Below are positions 1 to 11,631 of a DNA stretch of 64,000 nt, in pieces. The number at the start of each line of letters is the position of its first letter. Position 1 is the stretch's first letter. The translations under genes were made by a program, and so were the position numbers. The notes below the pieces were generated by a model. The model did not search any database. It was not told the origin of the DNA and saw only the letters and a list, made by a program, of their open reading frames with translations. The DNA is from Bicyclus anynana. Taxonomy: Eukaryota > Arthropoda > Insecta > Lepidoptera > Nymphalidae. The stretch is taken from positions 2,852,001 through 2,916,000 of the forward strand of contig NC_069095.1 in assembly GCF_947172395.1 (NCBI RefSeq), written 5' to 3'.

Positions 1-640
1 CTAATTGGAGTACTCCTGGTTAAACCCCTTTCATTCAGTTTTCAAGTTATCGGGCCTAATTTAAATGGTTTGCTCCATCGGAATTTTCCATTGCACTTGC
101 CGGGAAATTTCAAATGATTTGAGCATTCGCTGGTAAATTGTTATTGAGTATGACAAAGTTTGTTTTCCGCCATGTTGAGCAATTTTCAACTATTGTTCCA
201 TTGTTAATTTTGATAATAAATTGACGGTAAATTCTATTTGAGTGCATTAAACTGAGTTTGTGCGACTTCGTCAATATAATTTCGAGTTGTTTAAGCAAAG
301 CAAACTAACAAATGCCCCGCGGTTTCTCCAGCGTAGTTTCCGTTTCTGTAGCAAAAGGGATAAAATAATATAGGCTTTGACACTCAGGAGTAATGATGTG
401 ACTTAACTGGGTAAAGAATTTTGAAAATCCATTCAATTATAAGGACTATAATTGAATGAATCCATTCAGTTATAAAAATTATAGAGACTACCCGCAAAAA
501 AGTCGGTCGTCTGTAAAGTCGATTTACTGATGATAGTTGAACGTGACAACGTCATTAGAAAATACTGATGGTATGGTTTTAAAATAAAATGTTCGTTTTT
601 CTAAAATTTTAGCTTAATAATTTAGTTTAATAATCTTCAT
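1..640. other. AT-rich non-coding sequence
   Basis: I see no convincing gene. The only structure is a perfect 12-bp inverted repeat, 430-441 against 447-458, with a 5-nt loop. Confidence 0.4.
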
Positions 641-705
641 AAACCAGCATATACTTTATTTCTTTATAAAAAAAAGTTGGCAACCCTAGAGCGAGGGAAC
701 GACGC

Positions 706-715
706 ATGACGTCAT
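706..715. promoter_or_regulatory. CRE-like palindrome ATGACGTCAT
   Basis: This is a perfect 10-bp palindrome containing TGACGTCA, the consensus of CREB/ATF bZIP sites. It lies about 75 bp upstream of a candidate first coding exon in a locally GC-richer patch. A single site may be chance, so a promoter role is only inferred from position. Confidence 0.22.
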
Positions 716-787
716 CTTTTTTCGAGTGTGCAGGCAGCTTCATCGAATTATAAGACGTTAATCACGTCAATATACACTTAAGTACCT

Positions 788-861
788 ATGGACGGAATAG
801 ACTTGGTATTTTTATGGATTTCACAATATTTTGCGCTAGAAGAACTGATTTGCGAGAATCG
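788..861 (+). CDS. candidate first coding exon of an unrecognised host gene
   Basis: An ATG at 788 opens a frame of 24 full codons (MDGIDLVFLWISQYF...) that runs to a strong splice donor, TCG|GTAAGT, with the cut after 861. A CRE-like palindrome lies about 75 bp upstream. I do not recognise the peptide and could not identify the next exon. The support is only the coincidence of an ATG, an open frame and a near-consensus donor, so it may be spurious. Confidence 0.18.
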
Positions 862-867
862 GTAAGT

Positions 868-2025
868 ATATTTTTACATGTTTTGTTTTTGATGGCTAAA
901 CTTTACCGCTTTTTAATCAATCATTAATATATATCAATAAATAAATGTTTAAGTGTCTGTCTGTGATTTCATAATACCTTAATAATTTTTCAAGTGCTAC
1001 TTAAGCGATACTAAAATATAATCAATCTTTTTTAATTTTTGTCTGTCTATCTATCGTTCTGTTTGTCCGGACTACCGTAAGATAGAGGAGGTTATGGAAC
1101 AACATATATGCTAATTTTATCCCGAAAAGTACAAGGTGTCTGTAGGATTTGTGAAATACAGAATTTCACGCGTACGAAGTCGGCGTCAGCTAGTGCAGTA
1201 TTATAGTAGTAGTCAGTAGTAAAAGCGATCACGAAATACCGAAAACCGCTTGACGTACAAAGATAAAATTTGGCAGGGAGGTAGTTTATAGTTAGTGGAC
1301 GGCCGCTAAAAATGGATTTTGCGATAGTACCTGACTAAGGAGGTCTAAGGACGGATGAAGTCACGGGCGTCGGTTAGTTATGAATATATACAATCTGGGA
1401 ACAATAAAAAACTTCTATGTGGTTTAGATTAAATACATTGGCCATTCGTTATAATGCTGTTATCAAAAAGTCGACGTTTGATATTGCGTGCCGACGGCTC
1501 GCAAGACTTTATAAGATTTAGTCGGAAAATAAATTAGCTGCGACGGAAAAGTTTTCGGTAACTAAGAGGGAGTGAATGCGTTGAACGTTGAGATTGATTT
1601 AGAGTATTTGGATGTGGCATTGTCGTATCTTTGCATATGTAGTATATATAAATCAAAAGTAAAACAGCTTTTTTAAGCTCATGGTTTTTAAGGTCAGTCT
1701 TGCAGACCCGGTCTGCGGCCAATAATGGCCAGTGCAGCCAAATGTACGATGGTTATGGTTTACAAATATCTTTGTGCGTTTATGTTTATGGTTCATGTAA
1801 AAAATGTCACGTTTAATGTAAGGAAGTTAAACATGTGTACGAAATTTCATCTAATTACAATAAAACATTTTATCATATTTATTTTGCAAACATCCAGACA
1901 ATCTTTGTTTTTTACATATTAATTACTTATATTTACCTTATTTTTCCCGAATCTCGCATAAAAATCAATATATTCAAACCTGGTCATCATCTCCATTGTG
2001 ACCCCATTGTGACTAGAGTATTGTG
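868..2025. other. intergenic, with dispersed-repeat remnants
   Basis: The stretch is AT-rich. At 1115-1193 and about 1350-1380 it carries decayed ends of the dispersed family that terminates in GAAGTCGCGGGCGTC-GCTAG. No gene is supported; the short frames here have no coding character. Confidence 0.4.
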
Positions 2026-2153
2026 TAACGATATTTTTATATCTCGCAAGTGCGAGTTTCGGATTCACCTCTCTGTTTAACACGGTGGTATAGAATGAGA
2101 AAGATAGCGGTGAATTCGAAACTCGCACTTGCGAGTTATACAAAACATCGTTA
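2026..2153. mobile_element. foldback MITE with ~44-bp arms
   Basis: Two arms, 2026-2069 and 2109-2153, are inverted copies of each other. The inner 27 bp (CTCGCAAGTGCGAGTTTC... against ...GAAACTCGCACTTGCGAG) match with one mismatch; the outer part matches with a few differences and an indel. The outer ends read TAACGAT...ATCGTTA, which fits a TA target duplication flanking ACGAT termini, as in Tc1/mariner-type MITEs. No coding capacity. Superfamily is inferred from the termini only. Confidence 0.6.
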
Positions 2154-2751
2154 GAGAATAGCCGTGCAGATCGTGGTCGTAGCCGCGTAGCGCAATCCGT
2201 AAAATATTATCCATCCAATTTGTATTCTATACTCTGTGTACTTACTGTTGTCTCAATGCCAACTGAAGTTTGTACGTCTAATCGCCGCCAGCTAACTGAT
2301 TACAAGCCGAACATTTCTTTGGCCGTCACTTAATGAGCCTTTGGATTGTACTGTTTCCTCAGAACTGTCGGTTTCCCTTTTGTGAAAGGATTAGGTACTC
2401 GTTTCCTCTGTAATTCTTGATTTAACAGAACATAATATTATTGATCGAGCTACTTAAGAAAACATCGAATTCAACGTCTTCGTTCTAGGACTTTTAAGAC
2501 AACTACAAAATTAACAGAATCTCTTTACTGACAATTAAACTTTGCGAGAAGCTTATAATAAATTATGGTGACGTTTCATTGTTTCGATCAATATCAGATG
2601 TTTAATGATAATGACAGGGACTGACTGCCACTAACTTACTAAATCCAGCCAGCTACTGAGAATCTCTGAAAAGAAAGAACACAATATTTGATTTACCAAC
2701 TCAAAACCCAAACCTGAAATCTTATGATCCCAAGTCGCGTAGGCTACAGCT
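2154..2751. other. non-coding, nothing recognised
   Basis: AT-rich sequence without a supported gene or repeat. Confidence 0.35.
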
Positions 2752-2895
2752 TCATCATCATCATCATCGTCATCATCATCATCATCATCATTAACAGTCG
2801 TTCACTGCTTAACCTAGGAATGTTGCATGGATTTCCAAACAAAACGGCCTCTAGCCACCAGAATCCAGCGGCTCCCTGCAACCCTATTTAAGGTT
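2752..2895 (-). mobile_element. RTE-type LINE 3' end with (TGA)n tail
   Basis: On the minus strand, 2895 down to about 2800 resembles the extreme 3' coding end of lepidopteran RTE elements (GGAGCCGCTGGATTC..., TTTGGAAATCC), here decayed. It runs directly into an interrupted ATG/TGA microsatellite at 2752-2792, the normal tail of this family. Only about 100 bp of element survives. The microsatellite is therefore best read as a LINE tail. Confidence 0.6.
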
Positions 2896-2943
2896 AATAC
2901 ATCAAATTTCAATTAGAGTTACATTTTACAACCAGAGACTGAG

Positions 2944-3175
2944 AGCTGTGATAGCCCAGTGGATATGGTTCCGGAGGCAGAGGTCATATCACGTGTCTCA
3001 AACGGTGAAAGAAAACATCGTGAGGAAACCTGCATACCAGAGAATTATCTTAATTCTCTGCGTGTGTGAAGTCTGCCAATCCGCATTGGGCCAGCGTGGT
3101 GGACTATTGGCTTAACCCCTCTTATTCTGAGAGGAGACTCGAGCTCAGCCGAATATAGGTTGATGACGACGAAGA
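2944..3175 (+). mobile_element. tRNA-derived SINE, family 1, internally rearranged
   Basis: It starts with the tRNA-like head (GTGATAGCCCAGTGGATATG, an A-box) and continues into the family body: CACGTGTCTCAAACGGTGAA, AACATCGTGAGGAAACC, GCATTGGGCCAGCGTGGTGG, CTGAGAGGAGACTCGAGCTC. The B-box part of the head is missing; a short segment of opposite-strand head sequence (TTCCGGAGGCAGAGGTCATA) sits in its place. Other copies in this window are intact through this region, so this copy is rearranged. Confidence 0.8.
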
Positions 3176-4469
3176 TTTACGATTTGATATGTCCGTCTGT
3201 TATGTTTATGCGTGTGTCTGTAGTGTCTATGTACTCAGAGTAACATGCAAAATACAGAAGATATTATTTTTTTTGTGTCTATTAGTAGAATATCTACATA
3301 GTAGCTTAAAATCGTATTATCTTGTACAAACAATCCCTTTACCAAACTTAAAAAATAATAGACAAAAGATAAACAAACTGGCCGAAAACCTTTCCAAAAA
3401 TCTACAAGATCAGTTAATTTACGCTCAAAAACCCTCTACAAATACGGGCAGCATTAAAATAGCAGGAACTAATCTGCATTCCGGCAGCTATTAGATGTAA
3501 GTGCATGTTTGACTATTCATTCTTAATCCCCGCTCCCCGGACTATCTTTCTGGCAAGTAACTGCCTCTTTTAAATTGCATTGTGTGGGTTTCTCATTAGC
3601 CGCCATTTTATAATGAAGATTTTTATATTCTTTATTTAGTTTTTTGCGTGTATTTGTGGAATGTGTTTGTTAATAGTGCTTTGACAGTTGAAAATTGTAA
3701 ATTCTACACGTGTTTCACTATATAAACAGTTTTAGAAAAAAATATTATGTAGTGAAACACGTATTATACGTGGGTTTACTTCAAAAATTCTTAGCTGCAG
3801 CAAGGAATAGCAATAATATTCTGCGTTTATTCTGACTTTAGATTCGCAGCCGTGGTTAAAGGTCATAATATTATATTCGCTTTACATTAGCATACCACTG
3901 TATTTTTGGTGTTATAAGAATAGAAAATTTTTAATCATTTTTCTAATTGCACTTATCTGCACAATATACCTTCCATGCGGTTGGTTTTTCAAAAAATTCC
4001 TTTTTAACATTTTTATTCCGTGCATTAATTCGAGACTAATTTCGAGCCACGTACACCGTATAAAAAAAGCTAAGCTGTACGTAATACGGGGGGTCATTCA
4101 AATTTAAATTTTCGCTCTCGACAAATCCCTAGGGGGAGGGATATGGGGGAGCGAACGCTAATAAAGTAAATTAAAGATTAATAATATATTGTCTAAATAT
4201 AGGTTTTAAGGGATACGAGTATGCAAATTTGTTTGGACCCCTAGTGAAATCAAATACAGCTGCTGTATAGTATTACGATGCACTAGACGTAGATCTATAT
4301 ATATTTATAAATCAATGCCACTTTTTATTGTAATTTTAGCTCAAGAACGGGCTCACCTATCTAAAACATATGTTTTGTTCGGAGTATTTAGTAGATGGTT
4401 TATGTGAAGTTTGCACAAAATCAGCCAAGCGGTTTTACATTTACCACATTTTTTGTAACAAATTAATTC
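3176..4469. other. non-coding, one hairpin
   Basis: No gene supported. A perfect 13-bp inverted repeat (ACGTGTTTCACTA 3708-3720 against TAGTGAAACACGT 3750-3762) has a 29-nt loop. Confidence 0.4.
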
Positions 4470-4584
4470 GGGGGTAGGGTGGGGGTAGGGTAGGGGTTGG
4501 GTAGAGGTAAGACAGGCTAGGTTAGACTAGGCTAGGCTAGGGAATGGGGTAGGTGTATGGTAGCGTAGGGTAGGGATAGGGAAG
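4470..4584 (+). repeat. G-rich minisatellite (GGGTA/GGCTA variants), G4-capable
   Basis: The segment is built from short variants of GGGGTAGGGT and GGCTAGGTTAGACTA. Positions 4470-4490 contain four G-runs of 3-5 separated by 1-2 nt, which meets the usual G-quadruplex pattern. The strand asymmetry is strong against the AT-rich surroundings. It may belong to a larger mobile repeat; the boundaries are approximate. Confidence 0.65.
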
Positions 4585-5136
4585 AAGTGCACATAAGTCA
4601 AAGCAAAGCTTGACCGGGTCCGTTAGTGTTCTCTAAGTAATTATGATATCTAACAAACACTATAGATATGAAAAAAATTATGAGTAGATTAATTTTTGTC
4701 TCTCAATCACGCTAGACTGGCTGAATAAATCTGGATGAAATTATAGAGATACATCATTGTAGTCTTTAACAGCACATTGGCTTTAACCTGGTGATTCACA
4801 TGAATAGATTCTACGGAGTAAAAATTTACGACTATGTTTACTGAATGTAAAATATTATTGTTTTGATTATATTATATTAGTTGACAATTATTTAATCAGG
4901 AATGACAAAAAAGTCTGTTTAAGAATAATCACAGATAAAACAATCCTAACTCATTTTGTAGAATTAAAAACACCTAACTATAAGATGCTTTATCAAGTCC
5001 ATCACTCTAATTCCCACTTTTTTGTCGACAGCCCTAGCAAACCAAAACCGTGCTATTATTTTTTAATCTCTATGTTATTGTAATAAGGTTCAGAGTTGCA
5101 TAGTAATATTGATTTAATATGAATGTTCTTTTTGGT
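4585..5136. other. non-coding, nothing recognised
   Basis: AT-rich sequence with no supported gene. Confidence 0.35.
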
Positions 5137-5292
5137 ATGATGCGCCGACCACCGGTACACTTAGCACCTGTAGAATGCGACTATCGCCCGGAGAGATACA
5201 AAGCCCACCTCTTTTTAGGGAAACCGAAAAAATCCGGCGACGCTATTTTAATTGACGTCGGACGCCCATTAAAAAGAACCTTTTCTGAATGA
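5137..5292 (+). CDS. candidate small ORF, 51 codons, unrecognised
   Basis: ATG ATG at 5137 starts a 51-codon frame ending TGA at 5290-5292, inside a GC-richer island of about 300 bp. The peptide is basic and proline-containing (MMRRPPVHLAPVECDYRPER...GRPLKRTFSE), with a composition more coding-like than nearby frames. I do not recognise it. The sequence could instead be an exon or a conserved regulatory block. No splice sites or promoter were identified with confidence. Confidence 0.2.
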   Translation: MMRRPPVHLAPVECDYRPERYKAHLFLGKPKKSGDAILIDVGRPLKRTFSE

Positions 5293-7258
5293 ATTATTCC
5301 CAGGTTTTCGGTATGGGAAATATTCGGAATTTACGGTGGCGACATGCAAATAACTCTACGCCTCATTCGGAGTTGGTTAGCCACGCATACGTTACCTAAA
5401 GCTGATTGGAGGTATTTCGGCTGATTTTACGATGTTTCTTTTTAAATTACAGTGTATGTAATTGATTTGGGAACTTTAAAATGATATTCACATTATTGTG
5501 CATCTTGTTTTAATATATCCGACTTCAAACAGATTTTTAACGGACTTAAAATAAGAGATTCATAATTGGACCCGTGTGTGTATGAATGCTTGCATGTTCG
5601 CAATTTTCTCAAAAACCATTGATACAATTTAAGCTAATAGTTTAATTTTAGATCAGTCATCAGTCATCACTTTCTTCCTTGTACAAAAAATCATTTATTT
5701 TAAAAAAGGTTTAGTTTGCAAGCACTTTTGTAAAGTGTTTGTAGTACTTTACTACTAGTTTTAGCAGTTGGTATTTTAATATAACCTAACCTAATCATTT
5801 AACAATATTAATTAAAATTATCAACTTCCAATTACTAAATGGAATATATTTTTCTTTTAAGTATTTTTGTGTAAAAAAAGTCTATCCAATTGCCTCTAAG
5901 AATGTTTATTATTAAGTAATTTAATCATTAATCGTATTCTCAGAATAAAGCTATGATATCACAGATAATCTGAATTTATAAAGAAACTTACAAGAACAAA
6001 AGAATTCGAAAACTAATAAAAATATGGACACTTTTTGCGCCATTAACTTAATAACTGCGTACCATATTCTATCGATCATAAATAGTTCCACTAATAATAC
6101 TTGACCACCCTGCTACGATACTCAAAGATCCAATCCGAATTTATCGACTAGAATTAATAACCAGGCAGTATTTTCCGTGCAATTTATGGCGCAACAAATA
6201 AAAGTGGATTGTCGTTTTTATTATTATTCATATATATAAACATACGGGCTACTGTAATCTTGGGTTGGGTATTAAGAAAGTTGTCCGAATCTTAAGCGAG
6301 GGGAACGAAGTTAGCCCGTAATATTAGTTCTACAAAAAGTTTAAGAGCAATGATAAGTTTATATGTAACATATCCTTGTTCATTAATGTTTATTTGGCGA
6401 AGTGAATTGAATAAAACCTCCTTACAAATAAATAAATACAAAGCTATAATATTTAGAGATATTTTACTATAATTATGTATTTAGTAACTTATATAAAAAT
6501 CAAAAACTACATCAACGAAATATAAGACGTGAAATTATTGAAAACGATTCATTTTATTTAATGAAAGTAGTAATAAGAATTTCCTTTAAAGTAGATACAA
6601 CTATATCTTTTATATAGATGTCAATAGTTACTTATAAAGAAGACGCAGAACATTTAGGTATTTACTATCAAAGCTAAGCGAACCGTGAAGCGAGTATGAG
6701 AAACATAAGATGAGTTGCAGTTGTATTTAATGTAGAATATCTTCAGAACTTAATGGAACTGTAGAAAGGTAGAGCAAACAAATAAAATAGAAAACGGAAC
6801 GATCTAGAAACAAAGTTAACAAGAAGCAATAATTGCGTCTTCCTTTAACTAAAGTTAAAACTTTCATCGTTCCACGCATTGCGCTCATTCGCCTGTCCCA
6901 TCTGAACCAGAATCTCCAAGGCGAACTTTTAATAGTTTTTCTTTATTCAATCAACATATTTTCGCTCTTGGACACTTCTCTCGTTTGCCAACAATTTGTT
7001 TCGGGACTTTTTTCTCTCACTGGAGATTCACTAACTCACTACGTTCCTAACAAATTTGGTCTCGAGGGTGCTTTAAAAAGTTTTTATTTCGCTCTGATTT
7101 AGTCTAGACGGAATATTTTATCGCTGACATTGATGATTACTAGTTTAGAGACAGTGGATTGACTTTCTATAATAATTTTTATGATGCTATCCTTTTCAAT
7201 ACAGCCAATTCTGCTGAATTGCTCTCTCCGGACGTATTTAGCGTGATTTCTTTTGTTT
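5293..7258. other. non-coding, nothing recognised
   Basis: About 2 kb of AT-rich sequence. Short frames such as the one at 6833-7102 lack an ATG start and show no domain, so I do not call them genes. Confidence 0.35.
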
Positions 7259-7470
7259 ATAATAATAATAATAATTGTTTATTTGCAAGAATTGTTTTTT
7301 ACAACATTGAATTAAATTAATAGTGTGCAAATATTATACATGGTGAAAAAAAAAATACAAACAGTCACAATTACCAAAATAAAATGAAATGAAATTAAGA
7401 AAAAGATAAATACAGTCACAAATACTAAACTTTATACTTTAATCCCACTTCACTATAACTTTTAATAAAA
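7259..7470 (-). mobile_element. possible LINE 3' tail
   Basis: On the minus strand the sequence ends AACAATTATTATTATTAT..., which resembles the simple-repeat tails of non-LTR elements, preceded by AT-rich untranslated-like sequence. No coding portion is recognisable. A plain microsatellite is an alternative. Confidence 0.3.
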
Positions 7471-9519
7471 CTAATGTTTTGAATGGAATTAAAACTATTG
7501 ACTGTTTGGATTTTTCAATTTATTGCCATTTTTTTTTCATTAAGCCCCGCCCCGCCAATTTTTTTTTTCATTAAGTCATCAGCCCCGTACTAGAGCAAAC
7601 AAAACAAAAAATATTTAGAACGGTTTTCGAGTTCTAGCCAAAAAACAGCAATTTACAAAGAATTTATATGTGAAAATTATTTTTACGCCAACCAAAATCC
7701 ACCCAATTTTTTACTTTCAACATATTAGTTACGCCAATTTCCTTCACTAATATAATTTCAATGCTCTACATTTTCTTGTTAACGTCTCCATGTCACTAAT
7801 GTGCGTGAAAGTGTCAACGAGGAAGACTTTTTTATAAGAAGCGTTAAAATAACGCATGAAGCGACAATTTATAATTATAGCATGATAAATTGTGTCGATT
7901 TTCTTGAAATAAAGGTTTAAATATTACTATCAACAAGATTGTTAACTTGTGAAGTGACCAAAATAAATATTATAGAAAAATTTTAATATAATTTAGAACA
8001 GTTTGGTCATCAAATTACTTTACATTTTATTTAAAAAGTTATTTAACCCTTGAAATTTTGGTGACGCCACCAATTAAACAAACTTTTACTTTCAGTTAGG
8101 AATAGTGACTTCTTTTATTATCCAATGTAAAAAATAAATCTTAACTACCAATAAAGTCCGTCCGTAGACACAGCTAATGTATTGTGAAGTCGGCGCAAAA
8201 AGAAAAAAATAAAGAGTCCGTTAGGAGTTTTTGTTGCACAACTAAGTTCGATTACACTCCGTCGCTATCATGTTCGAAATGCTATTAGACGTCCGACATT
8301 TGCTCCCTCGCTGTGCGGGCATCTAGAGAATCTCAAAATTACTCATTCGGTATTACAGTCACGGCCCGCAATAGCTTCTACGCTGATTTTTACTTCTTTT
8401 CATTCCGATTGCACTAGTTTACCTGCCTGGTAATTCATCCTTATAACTCGATGAATTGATTCATTAAATAACTTTAATGGTATGTAAGTCTTTTTATAGA
8501 AACTGTTAGGTATATATTTAACTACTTCAATCATTGAATATTCTTAAATGTTTTAACAAAGTGAGGGTAGGAGTAACATCGCTACGAGTCGCATCCTACT
8601 ATAAGCCAAAACGCTTAATTGTAGGTAGTAAATAGCTATGGTCAAAGCGTTTAACTAAAAAAAAAGATTCTGAAGAATTGAGAACCTCCTCCTATTTTAA
8701 GTCAGTTAATAAATTAGCAGACCATCATTGGCAATGTATGATTACTCTAACTATAACAAAAGTTAGAATAAATAACTTTAAGTAGTTTAAAAACCTAAAA
8801 ACATGCTTTTAGCACGCACTAAAAATTACAATTATTAGATTTAAGTTACTTGACTATTTTTGTCTTATTTCTGACAGTTAAGCCCTTTTATTTGATATCC
8901 ATATCATAGGGGTGGATTTCAAACAGCCAGTTCGCCATCTTGGGGAGGCCGCCATATTGGATTTGTAATGACGTTTCTTAGTTAGTCATATATTGTCATC
9001 AGAATTCAGAGCGTGTGCAAAATTTAATCCCAATAAAAAACTGGAAGAAGTGGGTCAAATTAAAATTTAAGTTAAAAAAAAGAATATTTTCGTACATACA
9101 TACTCGTAGTTACAAGTGAAGCTAATATAAAGCGTGTAAAATTACTGACTGTTGTTGTAATTGTATGAAGATGTAGTTTTATCAATTTAATTGCCTTGTA
9201 TGTCAACATTTACTTTAATTTACTAACCAACTTTCTTCCCAACAATTAATTCTGACATTCAAATTACATTACTCAAGTAACTTGTTGAAGGTAAGCAAAC
9301 AATGGTAAGCCCATAGCGTAAACCTAATGTTAAATGTGTATTAGGTTAGATAAACACCTGTTTGTGTTTATGCTTAGTTTAGGCGCTCTCTCGGGTATAG
9401 AGAGAGTAATTATGTTAGGATTAGGCCTTACCGCAAATGACGTAGATCACTAATTATGTGATTGCATAATTAAATAGTGCACTAAAAATAAAGATCTTCA
9501 TGATCATGATAATTATTAT
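7471..9519. other. non-coding, nothing recognised
   Basis: AT-rich sequence with a GC-richer patch around 8180-8400 that could be a conserved element or exon, but no frame or splice pair stands out. No gene is called. Confidence 0.35.
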
Positions 9520-9680
9520 TATTAGTGATGGACATCCCTTGTTGGATGTAAGCCTCTTTTAAGGACTTCAAATTCCACTCTCCTAAGCTGTTAAGCAGCA
9601 GTATTCCTCTTGAGCTTGAACACCTTGGAACCCCAAAGTTTATCGGCTTTGAACTACGAGTATATTATGCTTCATGTGGA
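9520..9680 (-). mobile_element. decayed RTE-type LINE 3' remnant
   Basis: The blocks GATGGACATCCCTTGTTGGA, GTAAGCCTCTTTTAAGGACTT and AACACCTTGGAACCCCAAA follow, in order, the reverse complement of the terminal RTE coding region seen better preserved at 35385-35775, with an ATT-rich edge in place of the usual tail. It is heavily diverged. Confidence 0.4.
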
Positions 9681-10384
9681 ATAACATCATTCCAGTTTCA
9701 TGAGCTCCTCTAGATTTTGGCGAATGCAGGTATCTAAAAAAACTTGACATTTTTTCATGCAATTTTAACAAGGTTTTTTTGAAGCAAAATATATTAATTT
9801 GTTAAAATGTTGTAAGAAAAGTTGAGAAAGATCTTTAGTAGAATATTAAGGTAATTTTGAGTAATGAATGATTGAATACTATTATATAAGCATTTAACTC
9901 ACGAAAAAATTTCATGGCGTAGTTCACCAAATTTCTTTTGTGATACGCAAGTAATTTAATATCTGGAACGTCTAACGCCAGTCAGTAGCAAGTAACCCAA
10001 TACCGAGGCCTAAAGCGTTCGAGAATAAACATTCCAAATGTATCCGAAATAACATTATAAATCATTTCGGCCCGGGATTTTTTGTAGTGAAATTTGTTAG
10101 TTTCGTGACAATCTGTTCCGCTATTTGCTTAGCGTCAGAAAACAGATGGTCGGGCCACATTCATCATATTCAAATATATGCGTTTTTAAACGTAACGGTA
10201 CTGTGTGACGTGGAACTAATAGTGCAGTGGGGACCTCTATTAATTTTCTATGGGTAAACAATGCTTATCTCGGCTAAAACAGGGGGAATACTTTAAGCAG
10301 CCTAATTTTAATAAAACTCTATAGGGCCAGGCGGCTCTTCTTATAGTAGGAGACCTCGACCTACCAAGATGCTCCAATGGGGGT

Positions 10385-10650
10385 TAGGATTTTGGTGATT
10401 ATGTCATAATAATCTACGTTTGAGCTAAATAAGTTATCCAATTTTTTTCAGCTGGTCTGGATTTATAAATGGTGTAACATCACAATGCTTCGAGCATTGT
10501 GATAGGTCGAAGACTTGTTAGTTGGATTAAGACGGGTTAGATTTTTGCTGAATATGTTTGACTCACTAACGGTCACTATAATCTACGTTTGTTCTAAATT
10601 TCTTCTAAATCTGTTCAGCTTGTCTGGATTTATAAATGGTGTAACTAAAC
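10385..10650 (+). repeat. degenerate direct duplication (~110-bp units)
   Basis: Two related segments, about 10385-10476 and 10535-10650, share ATAATCTACGTTTG-TCTAAAT, TTCAGCTxGTCTGG and ATTTATAAATGGTGTAAC in the same order. Between them is a perfect 11-bp inverted repeat (10479-10489 against 10493-10503) with a 3-nt loop. Confidence 0.5.
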
Positions 10651-11631
10651 CAATTGTTTCATATACTTACTCGTAAGTACATGTTATGTTTATTTATTTC
10701 ATTTCTTTATTTACTTTACTTTCGCACACAGAATTAATTGTTACAGTTTCTCTCCTCAACAAATTAAAAAAAATACTCTCGGCGCTTGGTCCAGTATGTC
10801 AAACAACAAATCAGATGGAATCGGATTACCTGCCAGTGTTCCGCGTTGGTTGTTTAATGGTCAGAAACTTAATCGCATTCACACAAACGTTTCAACGAAG
10901 TGTTCTACTTCTGTTACTGCACTGCACTATTTTGTAATGGCACAAAGTAGCTACATATTGTTGAAAAATGTTGAATTTTAGTAATGAGTAGGTATTTGCA
11001 GGAGCATAGTTTCTCGAACAAAAGTAAGGCGGTAAAGTTTTATGAAATCATAACTGTACTATCATTTCATACAATAGCTATAAATGCTTAACAAATTCAC
11101 ATCATTGAAATGTGTATAAAAATAGGAAACCGATATTAAATTCCAAGAATTTGTTTATCTTACAAATTACAGTTCTATAGGTTACGGCAAAACACAGCGG
11201 GTAACCCATTTGGAATGAGATCGGAATGACACTTTGGTATTGTTGAACATTTTATTTATACCTATAACTTTGAAATTAACACACAATAGACAGCCATAAA
11301 ATTGGTTTTGTTAGTTGATGGTGTAAATAAAATTGTGGTTGTGTTGCAATGGAGTAAGTACTTATCGTCATTTTGGTCACCCAAAATGGTTGCCGGATTG
11401 TTAATCCGTCATCGTACTGAAATATATTTTGGTTACCTTCTACCAGTAAATTCATAACAATAATAAAACTGTACGTTTAGTACTATTTTTATAGCTATCA
11501 AGTGTAACAATGTGTACGTCAATTTTCATAATAACAGTATTATTTAGAATTACGAGTATCTATGTATAAACGTTTTATGTAGAAGAAGTTAAAATTGTTG
11601 TAGATCCGATTAGTACACCTCGTGGTATTTT
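10651..11631. other. non-coding, nothing recognised
   Basis: No supported gene; short overlapping frames near 10686-10981 lack coding character. Confidence 0.35.

Noticed and set aside
6833..7102. 89-codon frame
   Set aside because: It lacks an ATG start, is hydrophobic AT-driven sequence, and has no domain or splice support.
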